The notes beneath the pieces are model-generated. The model saw only the letters and a program-made list of their open reading frames with translations, made no database searches and had not been told where the DNA came from. 64,000 nucleotides of DNA. Origin: Myxocyprinus asiaticus (taxonomy: Eukaryota > Chordata > Actinopteri > Cypriniformes > Catostomidae). Shown piece by piece: positions 34,655-45,492 of the stretch. The first letter of the stretch is position 1. Each line of letters starts with the position of its first letter. The DNA is taken from contig NC_059372.1 of NCBI RefSeq assembly GCF_019703515.2, positions 27,243,431 to 27,307,430 of the forward strand, written 5' to 3'. The position numbers were made by a program, and so were the translations under genes.

Positions 34655-35069
34655 AGCAATGGGTCACCTGATAAAAAAAAATTCTGTCATTATTTTCTTA
34701 CCCTCATGTCGTTCCAAGCCTATATACTGTTATTTTTTCTGTGTAGAAATTGCATCTAGCCTTTGTTTGTGTCCTGGCCTCAAAAAAGGTGTGATTTTAT
34801 TCTATTCCTCACACAAACCAATTGTATGTCTTCAGAAAATTTGGAATATAGTGCACAAGTTAAATGGACTACTTTTACTAGTTGTTTGTCCTTTTTTGAG
34901 CTTGACAGTCATGGTCACTATGAACTGTTGTTGTATGTCAAGAACTGCAAAAAGTCTTTAACATTTCTACTTTTGTGTTTCATGAAGAAAAAAATTAAAA
35001 CATTCAGGTTTGGAACAACATCAGGGTGAGTAAATAATGGCCAAATTCTTTTCTGGGTGAACTATTCCT
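34655..35069. mobile_element. TTAA-flanked MITE
   Basis: TTAA at 34,651-34,654 and 35,070-35,073. Left AGCAATGGGTCACCTGATAA, right TTTCTGGGTGAACTATTCCT. Shares ends and the CTTACCCTCATGTCGTTCCA block with other copies in the window (38,675-39,315; end fragment at 51,400-51,599). Confidence 0.75.
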
Positions 35070-35073
35070 TTAA

Positions 35074-35674
35074 GTCTGTTCGGGTTCTGCTCAAATTTCA
35101 TCTTTCATCCTATTATTGACATTCTCTCTCTTCTCCTTACTCTACAGAGAATACATGCTGTTGTTATCAGTTCCATATTCTGAGAGCCTCTAATGATTTT
35201 GAACATCGATCATGCTTTCTTAAGAACAGAAACGAGTGGCCTTTAAATAGCATTATGGAAGACTATGCTGGTGCTATCAGCAGACAGGGATGTTGCTGGG
35301 CGACTCAAGTCTTGTCTCATTTATTCCACACCCATATCCAGCCATGCTGCCCTGTATCTCTCTGTAAATATCAGTCATTTATCTTTACAATCACAGTGGG
35401 TGAGAGATGCTGCTGTTAGGGGTCATTCAGTTTGGGCTTTGTCTGACTTTGTCAGGAATCTTTTTTCAACACAATTAAACTTACAGATCCTGGAGAGTAA
35501 AATGATAATCTACATAAAATTTCTAGGGATGTTTTCACACATCGCTCAACTGACCCTTCATTAAGCCCCGCCTTGAAAGCATTTCTGAGTAATCCTGTCT
35601 TAGCAACTTTTGCCGTCCTCCATTTCTCTGACAAGCGTTTGCTTTTTTCAAACAAGAGTCTACAGCAGTAATGT
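35074..35674. other. no recognisable feature
   Basis: Non-coding. Confidence 0.4.
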
Positions 35675-36597
35675 GTGTTTAGCAGAGGTGTATAGTAACT
35701 AAGTACAAATACTTCGTTACTGTACTTCAGTGCAGTTTTTTCATATTTGTACTTTACTTGAGTATAAATATTTCTTTGGACTTTTACTTTCACTTCACTA
35801 CATTTTGAAGATAAATTTCTCCAGACCCTTTCGTTACTTTTACGACATAACACCGCAAAAAAATAACAGCTGTATGTGCAAAAATGCGTGCAGATCGATG
35901 ATAGTGATGTGTGATTCGTTGAAAGAATCATTTGAGTCAAATCTTTTAAATTTGATTCCTTTGAACCAGTGATGGAAAGAGTACTGATTTTTTCACTTAA
36001 GTAAAAGTACTGCTTCTGAAGAAATAATTCACTTGTGTACAAGTAGAAGTACTAAGAAATAATTATGACTCAAGTAAGAGTAAATAAGTAGTTTGCCAAA
36101 AAACTTTTTTTTTTACTTTATGAAAATTATATATTATATATATATATAGTATATACGCTTCCATTTATAGAACACAAAGACATTTTTGTTCTTGAAAGAA
36201 ACATATGCTTCCATTCACCAAAGATGCATTAAATGTAAAAAAATTTCTTTACCCGTGATGGCAAACATATACTATGTCACCTATTCCTTACAAAAGCATT
36301 CTAAAGTGCTAATTTGGTACTCAAGAAAATGTTCTTATTATTAGAACAATTGAAAATGGTTGCGCTACCATGCGGAAATCACAATACAGTGGGTTTTTTC
36401 CCCAGGTATTGCTGAGGTATTGAGCAATTGCTGAGGTATTGAGTTCTTACAAGTTGCTTTACACTTGCAAGTAAAAATTTGGTTTTAAAAATAGTCAAAA
36501 AGAAACACATTTTTCCTGAAATTCTATTTTCTCCTAAAATCTGTTGTTTTAGAGAGATGAAGGCTATTCCATGCATTACTGTTTTGAAAAAATAATC

Positions 36598-36745
36598 TCT
36601 AACCAGGATAGAGAGGGAAGTGGAAGCCCAGATGCACAACAAAAAGACAAGTTAATCTCTAGTTTGAGAAACAGACTCTTCACAGGTCCTAAACTAGCAG
36701 CTTCTAAATGCCAAAGATCTGCATTGCTGCAAGAGTATTCTTGGT
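36598..36745 (+). mobile_element. Tc1-like transposase fragment
   Basis: Frame reads NQDREGSGSPDAQQKDKLIS, then SLRNRLFTGPKLAASKCQR. This aligns by eye with the linker and second helix-turn-helix start of the family at 33,474-34,112 (RKRCGRP... then a VSSLRNRRLTGP-like segment). Both flanks are missing. Confidence 0.6.
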
Positions 36746-36779
36746 CAAACAGAAAATGTTAAGAATACAACATTTAGTT

Positions 36780-37600
36780 AAATAGAAATTGCAATTTTTA
36801 ACATTCTAAATGTCTCTAAATCGTCTCTAAACTACATAATGTGCATTGTGACTGAAACACTCCTATTTCAGGTTTATTCTCATTCACGTATGGCTATTAA
36901 GTTAACATACTGTACAAAACTAATATAATACAATATCATAGAGGAAATGTATCCTCTATGATATTGCAGAAATTATCCAGATATGGAATGAGATTATTAA
37001 GCAAACTGTTATCAACTCCTACATGACAACTGAATAAAATAAGGCAAAAATAAACATTTCACACAGTGTTTAGTGTGAGATATGATTGATTCAAACACTT
37101 AAAGTGGCTGTTTTCTATATGTATTATTGTATTACAGTTGTAATAATAAAATCTTAATTAACATTATGGTTATTTTACATATTGAGATATTATTATTAAG
37201 TAAATAGTAGCATTTGGTTACATTATGTTTTGTGATTTCTCATACCTTCTTTATATAACATCCATCCCTTGCGCACTTTTGGCCTCTAGCAGGTGAGACA
37301 GGGCAGGTAAGTACAGTACAGCACCATGAGTGAGAGTGTTACCATTAGTACAGTTTATTTTGAACAAGAGGGATGAACGGTTACATTCGATGGTGCGAGT
37401 AACCGGACGGTGTGAAAAAAAATAATGTTTAGTGAAAAGTCAAAAGAAGATTGCAATGTATGTAATTGTAACTATATCAGATATTATTAATAAAACACGG
37501 GAACTTGTTGCGTGGGCATTTTTTGCCCCCATATTTTGAATTTCGGGGATATTTTTGTCAATTTCGGTGGCATTTTTGCTCTAGTCCCCGTTAATTTCCG
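36780..37600. mobile_element. hAT-like element, right part, same family as 45,493-46,595
   Basis: Right end reads GTCCCCGTTAATTTCCGACAC, matching the right end of the complete copy. Internal blocks align in order: CATATTTTGAATTTC, ACATCCATCCCT, CTTTTGGC and ATATGGAATGAG. The left terminus is missing. Confidence 0.65.
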
Positions 37601-38254
37601 ACACTATTGGCATTGTATCTATCTAAGGTATTTAAAATGTTTGTTTTAGACATATAGTAAAAAGTAAACAAGATATCCCCACATATATGTCATACTACAT
37701 TGTGTTAATGTTTGACACAGTTAAAACATTGCCTAACTTAAAAACAAGTGAAATTTGTTCAGTGGTTAAATGTGTTCAGATGGTTCCCTCGAAACTGAAT
37801 GAATGGCTCCTTTCCAGAATAAAATTTAATATTCAGAAAATCACCGTATTACAGTTCTTGTGTATAGTGACAGGGTAGAAAGTCTTGAAAAAGCTAGAGA
37901 AGAGAGGACACCGGCAGCAGTTTATGAGAGCTGCTGTGCTCATGATGCTGTGCCCTGCGGGCTTCTGTCATGCGTGCACAGCGCGTTTTAGATTATAAAC
38001 AGATTTAGCGCTTATAACTTTCTTCTTCCCAAAAATTCAGAAATATTATGTATTTTTTTGTACTTTGTAACTGTGGTGAAAAATTATTGTAGTGAAGTTG
38101 AATACTTCATTTTTAATCAAATCAAGTTAAAGAACTATTATTTATTTATACTTAAAAAAGTTGAAAAATGTACTCAAGTACTGTAACGAGAGTAGTTGTA
38201 ATTCGTTACTTTCCACCTCTGCTTTTAACTGCTTTGGAGCCCATTTATGCTATA

Positions 38255-38530
38255 GTATGTGCTTACTAGGGTTTTCTGGATGGTTGCTAGGGCGTGCTAT
38301 GCAGTTGTCAAGGTGATCTGCTGTGTTTTTTAGCGCATTGCTACAGTATATGGTTGCCAGGTTGTAACTATGCTGTTGCTTGTGTTTTTAGCACATTGCT
38401 CTAGTTGCCAGGGTGTTCTAGGTGGTTGTCAGGTTATTGCTATGCTGTTGTTATGTTGGTTTAACTCTGTTTTTAGCACATTGCTATAAAATGGCCTTGG
38501 TGTTCTGGGTGGTTGCTTATTGGCCCAAAT
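38255..38530. repeat. degenerate tandem repeat, GTTGCTAGGGTGTTCT type
   Basis: About four diverged units of some 65-70 bp, each with GTTGCTAGG/GTTGCCAGG, TGTTCTGGGTGGTTG and TTTTTAGCACATTGCTA. A common fish minisatellite or MITE core. Confidence 0.65.
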
Positions 38531-38674
38531 GAAAAGAGCCCACCCCAACAAGTCTCTGTTCTGGTCACTACTATGACTCTACTCTCTCCTTCAGTGTTCC
38601 AGTTTTTATGGACTGTGGTGTTCATTTACACATCCCATAAATATGATAATTCTGATGTGACTTGAATGCACCAT

Positions 38675-39315
38675 TGAAGGGATAGTTCATTTAAAAATTA
38701 AAATTCTCATAATTTTCTTACCCTCATTCAATCCTAGATGTGTATGACTTTCTTTTTTTTTTCCTGCAGAACACAAACAAAAAAAGATTTTCAGAAGAAT
38801 ATCACTGTTATGTAGGTCAGTTCAATGTAAGTGAATAGTGGCCAGAGCACATAAGAGTAATCCATAAACCTCCAGTGGTTTCATCAATATCTTCTGAATG
38901 GATCCAATTGGTTTTGGGTGACAATAGACCAAAATATAACTTTTTTAACTATAAATTTTGACATTAACAGTCTCCTTAGCGATCAGGATTTTAAGCTCAA
39001 TTACACTTCCTATAGCGCCACCTTGCACTCTGCGCTTGCGTCAAGCACTAGAAAGTGAAATCGAGCTTGAAATCATGATTGTGCGTAGAGATTGCAATGG
39101 CAAGACATACAGTGAATTTTTTATACAATTTGGTATGTTCTCACCCAAAACTGACTGAATCGCTTCAGAAGACATGGATACTACTGTAGTTCCCATTCAC
39201 TTGCACTGAATTGATCTATGGAGCTGAAATGTTCTTCTAAAAATCTTTGAATGTGTTCTGCAGATGAAAAAAGTCATACACATCTGGGATGGCATGAGGG
39301 TGAGTAAATGATGAG
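38675..39315. mobile_element. TTAA-type MITE, longer variant, truncated right end
   Basis: GAAGGGATAGTTCATTTAAA at left and CATCTGGGATGGCATGAGGG plus TGAGTAAATGATGA at right, with imperfectly self-complementary arms. The right terminal bases are lost and the left flank is TTGA rather than TTAA. Confidence 0.6.
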
Positions 39316-39631
39316 CACCACCAATCAAACAAGTTGCGATAGGTTTAATGAACTGTTCCGTAATTTATGCAATTTACTTGTACTTTTGATACTTAAGTAA
39401 ATTTAAAATCAGTCACTTTCATTTAAATCATTTTCTCATGAGCTAATTTAACTTTTACTTGAGTCAATTTCCATGAAGGTATTTTAACTTTTACTCAAGT
39501 ATGACAAATGGATACTTTATACAACACTGGTGTTTAGTTTTAAGTGAAATTTTTTAAAAATTATCTAAAAAAAAATTTTAAAAAACTTTTTTGCTGGGTC
39601 ACTTGTAATAGTGACCCGAGGTATGTACTGT

Positions 39632-40088
39632 TGTAACGTATACTCAGACTCAAGGATGATATTTGAACCCAAGCAGGTATTTATTGACGCACAAACAAAG
39701 ACAGCAGGTAAGTGTTGATGTGATTGTACTGGGTTGCAGTGGTGTTAGTTTACGCAATGAAGACTAATGCTGATAGAAATGGTGACTTTCCTTGAGGTGG
39801 AGTGTTTGCAACAACGAAGCTTGCATTGAGGAGATGGGCATTGGAGAGGAAACCTTTGGAGTAGAAGAGTCGCTGGAGAGGAGAGGAATCATGATGGCAT
39901 TTAACGCTGGTAATACAGGTAAGTGAGTCTGTACACGAAGTTGAGACCAGACACAGAATGGAAGGGGAGTGAGGTTTATATAGAGGGGTTGATTGATGCA
40001 ATGATTGGAGGCAGGTGTGGGTGATCAGTACTCAGGAGAGTAGGAGTATTGAGTGAAATTGGTAGGTGGGTCAGAAGGATCCGTGACA
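39632..40088 (-). repeat. 3' LTR of gypsy element
   Basis: Minus strand begins TGTCACGGATCCTTCTGACC and ends ATACGTTACA. TATATAAA lies about 110 bases in and AATAAA near the end. The first part is nearly identical to 42,566-42,817. Confidence 0.9.
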
Positions 40089-40097
40089 TTACAAGCA

Positions 40098-40109
40098 CCC
40101 CCCCCCCCT
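40098..40109 (-). other. polypurine tract
   Basis: A run of 12 G on the minus strand, nine bases before the 3' LTR; the usual primer site for plus-strand DNA synthesis. Confidence 0.75.
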
Positions 40110-40114
40110 CCACG

Positions 40115-41460
40115 GACTGCTCCAGAGAGACGTGCTTCCCGACGCCGTGGCCAACCCCATCCATGTGGAGCTGGACGATCAGGATGTGTGTCGTGGAAGT
40201 TGGAGAGTAGTGTCGGGTCCAGGATGTCATCTCAAGGAATCCAAGATCTCTCTTCTGGACCATAACCTTCCCAATCTATGAAGTATTCGAGACGACCCCT
40301 GTGGCGTCGGGAATCCAGAATGTCTTAGACTGCGTAGATCCTCCAAGACAAGCAGCTGGGGAGGGGGTCGTCAACAGGATCAGGTTCCGAGGAGTGAGGA
40401 GAGAGAGAGGGGTGGTAAGGTTTTAACAGTGAGACGTGGAAGGTGGGATGTATGCGATATTGGGGAGGGAGTTGGAGCTGGTAAGTGACTGGGTTGATCT
40501 GTCTGGTGATTGTGAAGGGACCAATGTAACGGGGACTTAGCTTTTTGCAGGGGAGATGCAGCCTGATGTCCCTTGTGGAGAGCCACACCTTCTGCCCAGG
40601 TTTTTAGGTGGGCATCAGCGTGGAATCTCTGGTGGCGCACCGCCCATTGCAGGTGGTGGTGAGCTAATTCCCAGACCCTCTCGCTTTCTCTGAACCAATG
40701 GTCGACTGCTGGGACATCAGATGGTTCACCAGACCAGGGGAAGAGAGGCGGTTGGTAACCGAGTATGCACTGGAAGGGTATGAGGTTGGTGGAGGGTTGA
40801 CAAAGGGAGTTCTGTGCATACTCGGCCCAGGACAGGAAGTGACTCCAGCAGTTCTGGCGGCAATGACAGAAGGTTCTAAGGAAATGGCTTACCTCCTGAA
40901 TCTTCCTCTCTGTCTGCCCATTACTCTGTGGGTGGTAACCAGATGAGAGGCTGATGGACACTCCCAAGAGAGAGAAGAAGGCTCTCCAGACTCTTGAGAT
41001 GAATTGGGGACCACGGTCGGAAACGATGTCTTCAGGGATCCCATAGTTCCGAAACTCGTGGTTGAAGAGGTTCTCTGTGGTCTCCAGAGCGGTGGGCAGA
41101 CCCCTGAGGGGGATCAGTTTGCAGGCTTTGGAGAAACGGTCTATAGCTACTAGCATGCAGGTATAACCCTCAGAGGGAGGAAGGTCAGTGATATAGTCGA
41201 CCCCTAGATGTGACCAGGGTCGGCGAGGAACAGGCAACGGAAGGAGTCTGCCAGCCGTTAGTTGTTGTGCTGTTCTGGATATAGCACATTCTGGGCATCC
41301 TTGGCTGAACCTTCTGACATCTCGAACCATGTGGGGCCACCAGAACCGGTCCTGGATAAGCGAGAGGGTCCTATTGGTCCCAGGGTGGCCAGTGCCCAAG
41401 GAGGAGTGTACGGAGTCGATGAGTGTGAGACGTTGAGAGGAGGGTACAAAGGTCTTGTTG
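40115..41460 (-). pseudogene. gypsy integrase with GPY/F and chromodomain (broken)
   Basis: The integrase inserts the cDNA. The zinc-binding N-terminus is complete: [12 protein letters not shown] (His-x7-His) and QGCPEC (Cys-x2-Cys). The catalytic core keeps all acidic residues: [11 protein letters not shown] (Asp), IVSDRGPQF (Asp) and [11 protein letters not shown] (Glu). A frameshift near 40,600 moves the reading to the 40,325-40,588 frame. That frame has [20 protein letters not shown], the GPY/F motif, and [12 protein letters not shown]. After a stop at about 40,328, [20 protein letters not shown] and [10 protein letters not shown] follow. This is a chromodomain (aromatic YFIDWEGY core) that would read chromatin marks for targeting. 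Another stop lies just after it. The enzyme core is better preserved than the flanks. Confidence 0.92.
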
Positions 41461-41465
41461 GTAGG

Positions 41466-41850
41466 TCATCCCGACGGAGCTGGTTCAGTGGTGGAGGCTT
41501 CGCAGATGCTATCGTCCAGGGACCATTGAATGGGACTTACTATGACATGTGGAGGTAAAATAGTATGCGGTTCCTCGGAGCCTTCCTCTGGAGCGTAAAG
41601 GTGGGAAAGGGCATCTGCCTTGGAGTTCTTGTCACCTGGACGATAGGAGATGGTAAAGTTAAAGCGAGTGAAGAGGGGTTTAAGTGACGAGCCTCTCTGA
41701 GATACTCGAGGTTCTTGTGGTCTGTGAGCACCAGGAATGGATGTTGTGCTCCCTCCAGCCAATGCCGCCACTCCTCCAAGGTCAGTTTAATTGCCAACAG
41801 CTCTCGGTTCCCGATGTCATAGTTCTGCTAGGTCAGGGAGAGTTTCCTGG
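41466..41850 (-). pseudogene. gypsy RNase H domain (broken)
   Basis: After a stop that ends the RT frame (FFSRKLSLT then TAG), the sequence continues [30 protein letters not shown] and [16 protein letters not shown]. It contains the Glu and Asp of the RNase H active site. A frameshift near 41,690 leads to [20 protein letters not shown] in the next frame, with the last Asp. Function would be removal of the RNA template. Confidence 0.9.
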
Positions 41851-42730
41851 AGAAGAAGGCACATAGATGAAGTAGCGGTGGTTTCCCCTGCTGCTGAGAC
41901 AAGACTGCTCCTACGCCGCTGGTGGAGGCGTCTATCTCAACGATAAATGGTTTATTCGGGTCAGGGTGTACAAGGAGTGGAGCGGAGGTGAAGGCATCCT
42001 TCAGGAGTTGGAAGGCGTGTGACGCTTCTGAGGTCCAGGAGAGAGATTTGGGTTTGGATCGGAGAAGAGAGGTCAGCGGGGATGTGAGGGTGCTGTAGTT
42101 CATGATGAAGTGGCGGTAGAAGTTGGCAAATCCTAGGAATCGCTGGAGCTCCTTGATGGTGGGTAAAGTGGGCCAGGATTGCACCGCTATTACCTTCCCC
42201 TCATCCATCCGAATGCCTTCCGGGCTGATGATGTAGCCAAGGAACTGGAGGGATGTCTGGTTGAAAGAACACTTTTCAGCTTTGAGGTACAGGTGGTATT
42301 CCCTCAGTTTTTCCAACACGAGCGCTACATGATGATGATGGTCGGTCATGTTCCGAAAGTACACCAGTATGTCATCAATGTAGACGAGGACGAATTGTTG
42401 GAGATACTCACGGAACACCACATTCATGAAGCCTTGGAACACGGAGGGGGCGTTGACCAGGCCATACGGCATCACCCGGTACTTGTAGTGGCCTGTAGGA
42501 GTCACAAAGTCTGTCTTCCACTCGTCTCTCCTCCGTATTTGAATGAGGTTGTAAGCGCTGCGAAGGTCGCTGGAGAGAAAACGTTTGGAGTAGAAGAGTC
42601 GCTGGAGAGGAGAGAAATCGTGATGGCATTTAACGCTGGAGATATAGGTAAGTGAGTCTGTACACGAAGTTGAGACCAGACACAGAATGGAAGGGGAGTG
42701 AGGTTTATATAGAGGGGTTGATTGATGCAA
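41828..42730 (-). pseudogene. LTR-RT chimeric frame of gypsy element
   Basis: One uninterrupted 300-codon frame. Residues 1-54 are translated LTR ([14 protein letters not shown]...). Residue 55 onward is reverse transcriptase: [20 protein letters not shown] with the first catalytic Asp, [19 protein letters not shown], then [11 protein letters not shown] (YIDD catalytic box), [34 protein letters not shown] (thumb/connection), and the start of RNase H ([17 protein letters not shown]). The join at about 42,566 results from a deletion that removed gag, protease and the RT fingers. Whether any product is made is unknown; an enzyme without fingers would not be active. Confidence 0.9.
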
Positions 42731-42817
42731 TGATTGGAGGCAGGTGTGGGTGATCAGTACTCAGGAGAGTGAGAGGGTAGAGTGAAATTGGTAGGTGGGT
42801 CAGAAGGATCCGTGACA
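42566..42817 (-). repeat. truncated 5' LTR of gypsy element
   Basis: The first about 252 bases match the 3' LTR closely, including the TATATAAA box. It then breaks off at the deletion junction. Confidence 0.88.
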
Positions 42818-42822
42818 ACTGT

Positions 42823-43441
42823 AGAGAGGATACAAGCTGTGTTTTATCTTTCTTTTTTTTAATCTTTAAATAAATCTTGAGAAGAGCATGCTATGGATTA
42901 AACTATGTCAGACCTCATTCCCAATTGAACATGTGTAACATCAGCAAGGACACCTACATGTGCTCCAAGATAAATGAAAGCTAATAACTTAACGTTAATT
43001 AATTTATGTATTGATTTATGTCTTAATAAAGGCGATAGTAAATAAAGAGTTCACAGCAGAGTTCAAAGAGTGTGTTATGGGACGTTATGAGCAGTTCTGT
43101 TCACTTACACTAATGTTGTCAGGTGTGTAATTGCCATCATAATTATGTTTTCTGTAATAATCGTTTGCCTCAATTCTGATTCACAGTCCTCACAGTTTTC
43201 AATCAAATTACTGTGTAATTGAACAGTTTATTTGACAAAAACGTAAAATAAATATGCTTTACAATGTCACTCTTCATTCCAGCCCCCATAAGAATATTAT
43301 AAATTCTGTTTATGAGAATATTTAGCCAAAAACCACCCCTTCACTGCAATCTCCCATTCACTCCTTTGAGAAGCTCTATAATGCCCACAGTGAGATGTCA
43401 TGATAGACATGAGCAGAGACAAAAATGTCCAGTTGTAAAAC
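42823..43441. other. no recognisable feature
   Basis: Non-coding, AT-rich. Confidence 0.4.
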
Positions 43442-44171
43442 CAGTGTTCAAATTGACTTAGAGCTCTTGGGGTGTCTTGGGGCATTGGCACACAACAACT
43501 CTAATGTATTAATAACATTAATGCGGGGAAAGATGACCCGCAGTGAGAGAGACAGGGTTTCTCTCATGGTGAGAGAAAAAAGAGTTCGGGGCTGTAGAAA
43601 AAATGCTGGCTGCCGTGAAAGCACAGGACTTTCTACAGCATCTGAACTGAATAGTTACATCAGACGCATGTGCGACCTCCAAGAATCCCTACAGGAATCC
43701 CTTCCAAAAATATACAGAATAATTTGATATATTGATTAAAATGATTAAAATGAGTCATTTTTATATTTTAATGAGTTGTTAGACAAAAGTAAGATGTTAG
43801 GCTCAATAATAAGCTACTGTATAATTTTTTTATTTAAATAGTGGTCACTGTGGCTGAGATGCACTGTATTACAGGCACAGCATTTACAAAGATATTTTTC
43901 CACATAGCATTTGTGAAATCGCAACTGTTGATAGTGAGCTAAAATGGCGTGTGGTGCACTCGGGCGTGTTTAGTGTTTTCTGACGTAAAAAATCGAATTA
44001 GGATTATTTATGAAAAGGGGGACACATAAAAGTTTTGTGACAACAACCATTTGAAAATGAATATGTTTCTAGTATTTTAGTTTTGATGAAACACCAGGGG
44101 ACCTCCCAAGTTTAATTTGTTTAGCCTTATGGGGGGTCCCCCTCTCCCCACCCCTCTTAATTCAAACACTG
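43442..44171. mobile_element. possible hAT-like element, imperfect 8-bp TSD
   Basis: Left CAGTGTTCAAATTGACTTAG, right complement CAGTGTTTGAATTAAGAGGG. Flanks TGTAAAAC and TATAAAAT agree at 6 of 8 positions, both differences being transitions. A frame at 43,425-43,727 (MTRSERDRVSLMVREKRVRG in its middle) is unrecognised. Confidence 0.45.
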
Positions 44172-45340
44172 TATAAAATGTATAGTTACAACTCTGAATT
44201 CTGATTGGACAAGCCACATTCAAAACCGAAAAATGAATTCAGTATATATGTGTAAAGTTACTATGTTGCTTGGCAACGGCAAATTCCTCTGGTTAGGATC
44301 ATTAACTATATTATTTTGCAGAAGAATTGTTTATTATTAACTGATTTTTATTCATGATTGAACATTGGTGTCTTTTATCATAGTATTGTTGCTGCAGTCT
44401 TATAAAAGCATTGTGTCGTGCCTAAGAATACCCCTTACCCCTGCTAAAATCACTGTAATACACAGCCTCTCGTACTCTCTGTTGTTGAATGAGTAAACAT
44501 CTTGGGTCATGCGGGTACTTACAACAATACTATGGCAACTAGTGTAGATTACCTGATATAGGACACATCCACACTAATCTGGTTAAGTTTGAAACCTCCA
44601 TTTTTTGTTTTGGTTATGGAGAGCTTTATCAGTGGAGGAAAACACCGTTCTGGTGTGGATGAGAGGTGTAAACATAGCAAAAATGTAGAGTCTGGACAAA
44701 TCCGATTTTTATCACTTGCAAACTGACAGTGTGGACAGTCAGTCCCAAAGATTAGATTTGAAAACAAAATCGAATTTATGTGCAGTGTGAGCCTAAAAGT
44801 CTTGCTGTCACTCCTCTAGCCTTATGTCTTTCTCTTCCTGTGTCAGCGATGTCTGTCCTCTGCTGTGAGGGAATTGTGATCACACGGGTGAAGATGAACC
44901 ACAGTCATGTTAATTTGCTATTGCTTTAGGCAAAGCTTCTATTTCTGGTTAAACTAAAGTTTAACAGGTTTTTCCAACCAGGAAGATTTGTGATTAGATG
45001 AAGACCACATTTCCAGTTTGCAGTCGCAAAAGTGGTGGTGGAAGACAAGCAACTGGTGGTCTGTTTAATAAGGGTCTTTCTGTCATATGGGAGGGTTCAA
45101 AACAGATGTGTGTGTGTGCGCATGGGCAATCACTTTTTTTTTTGTTCAGTTGGATGCTCTGATTTAAGATGTACAGTATATCCTATAATGTAAGATTATA
45201 CATGTGTGTTTTTGTGTGCAACAGATGTGTTGCTATAGGGTCTCCCAGGGTGACGAACTGAGATCAGTTCAGAGAGCTCTAATTAGAAGTGACTGCTTGT
45301 TATTGGGCAGTGCAGCCTGCAGGGGGTGACGGACGCAGAG
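44172..45340. other. non-coding intergenic sequence
   Basis: No gene recognised. Confidence 0.4.
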
Positions 45341-45492
45341 TAGGGTTGCTCCGATACCAACATTTTGGCTTCCGTATGATACCTTCAGTACGATACCAGG
45401 AAGTAAAACTCTAACAATAAAACATCTGAAAAAACTCACCTAAATCTCACGGGGGGTTACTTTTCTCAATTCCTGTATACGTTAGATGGAAC

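Larger units (their letters stand above)
35967..38221. mobile_element. hAT-like element (inner), diverged 8-bp TSD
   Basis: Left CAGTGATGGAAAGAGTACTG, right complement CAGAGGTGGAAAGTAACGAA. Flanks CTTTGAAC (35,959-35,966) and CTTTTAAC (38,222-38,229) match at 7 of 8 positions. It lies inside the outer element and is therefore younger or inserted into it. No transposase. Confidence 0.7.
35683..39529. mobile_element. hAT-like non-autonomous element (outer), 8-bp TSD
   Basis: Bounded by GTGTTTAG at 35,675-35,682 and 39,530-39,537, a perfect 8-bp TSD. The left end CAGAGGTGTATAGTAAC and the complement of the right end CAGTGTTGTATAAAGTA are matching terminal repeats. Both are followed by ACTTTTACTCAAGTA-type text. 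8-bp duplications and CAGNG ends are hAT hallmarks. Most of the interval is later insertions: an inner hAT-like element and a TTAA-type MITE. Confidence 0.85.
39632..42817 (-). mobile_element. Ty3/gypsy (chromodomain) retrotransposon, internally deleted
   Basis: Bounded by ACTGT at 39,627-39,631 and 42,818-42,822, a perfect 5-bp TSD. Minus-strand order: partial 5' LTR (42,817-42,566), RT palm onward, RNase H, integrase, GPY/chromodomain region, polypurine tract, full 3' LTR (40,088-39,632, 457 bp). Gag, protease, primer-binding site, 5' part of RT and the second half of the 5' LTR are missing. RT-RH-IN order with GPY/F and chromodomain defines a Ty3/gypsy chromovirus-like element. Confidence 0.95.
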
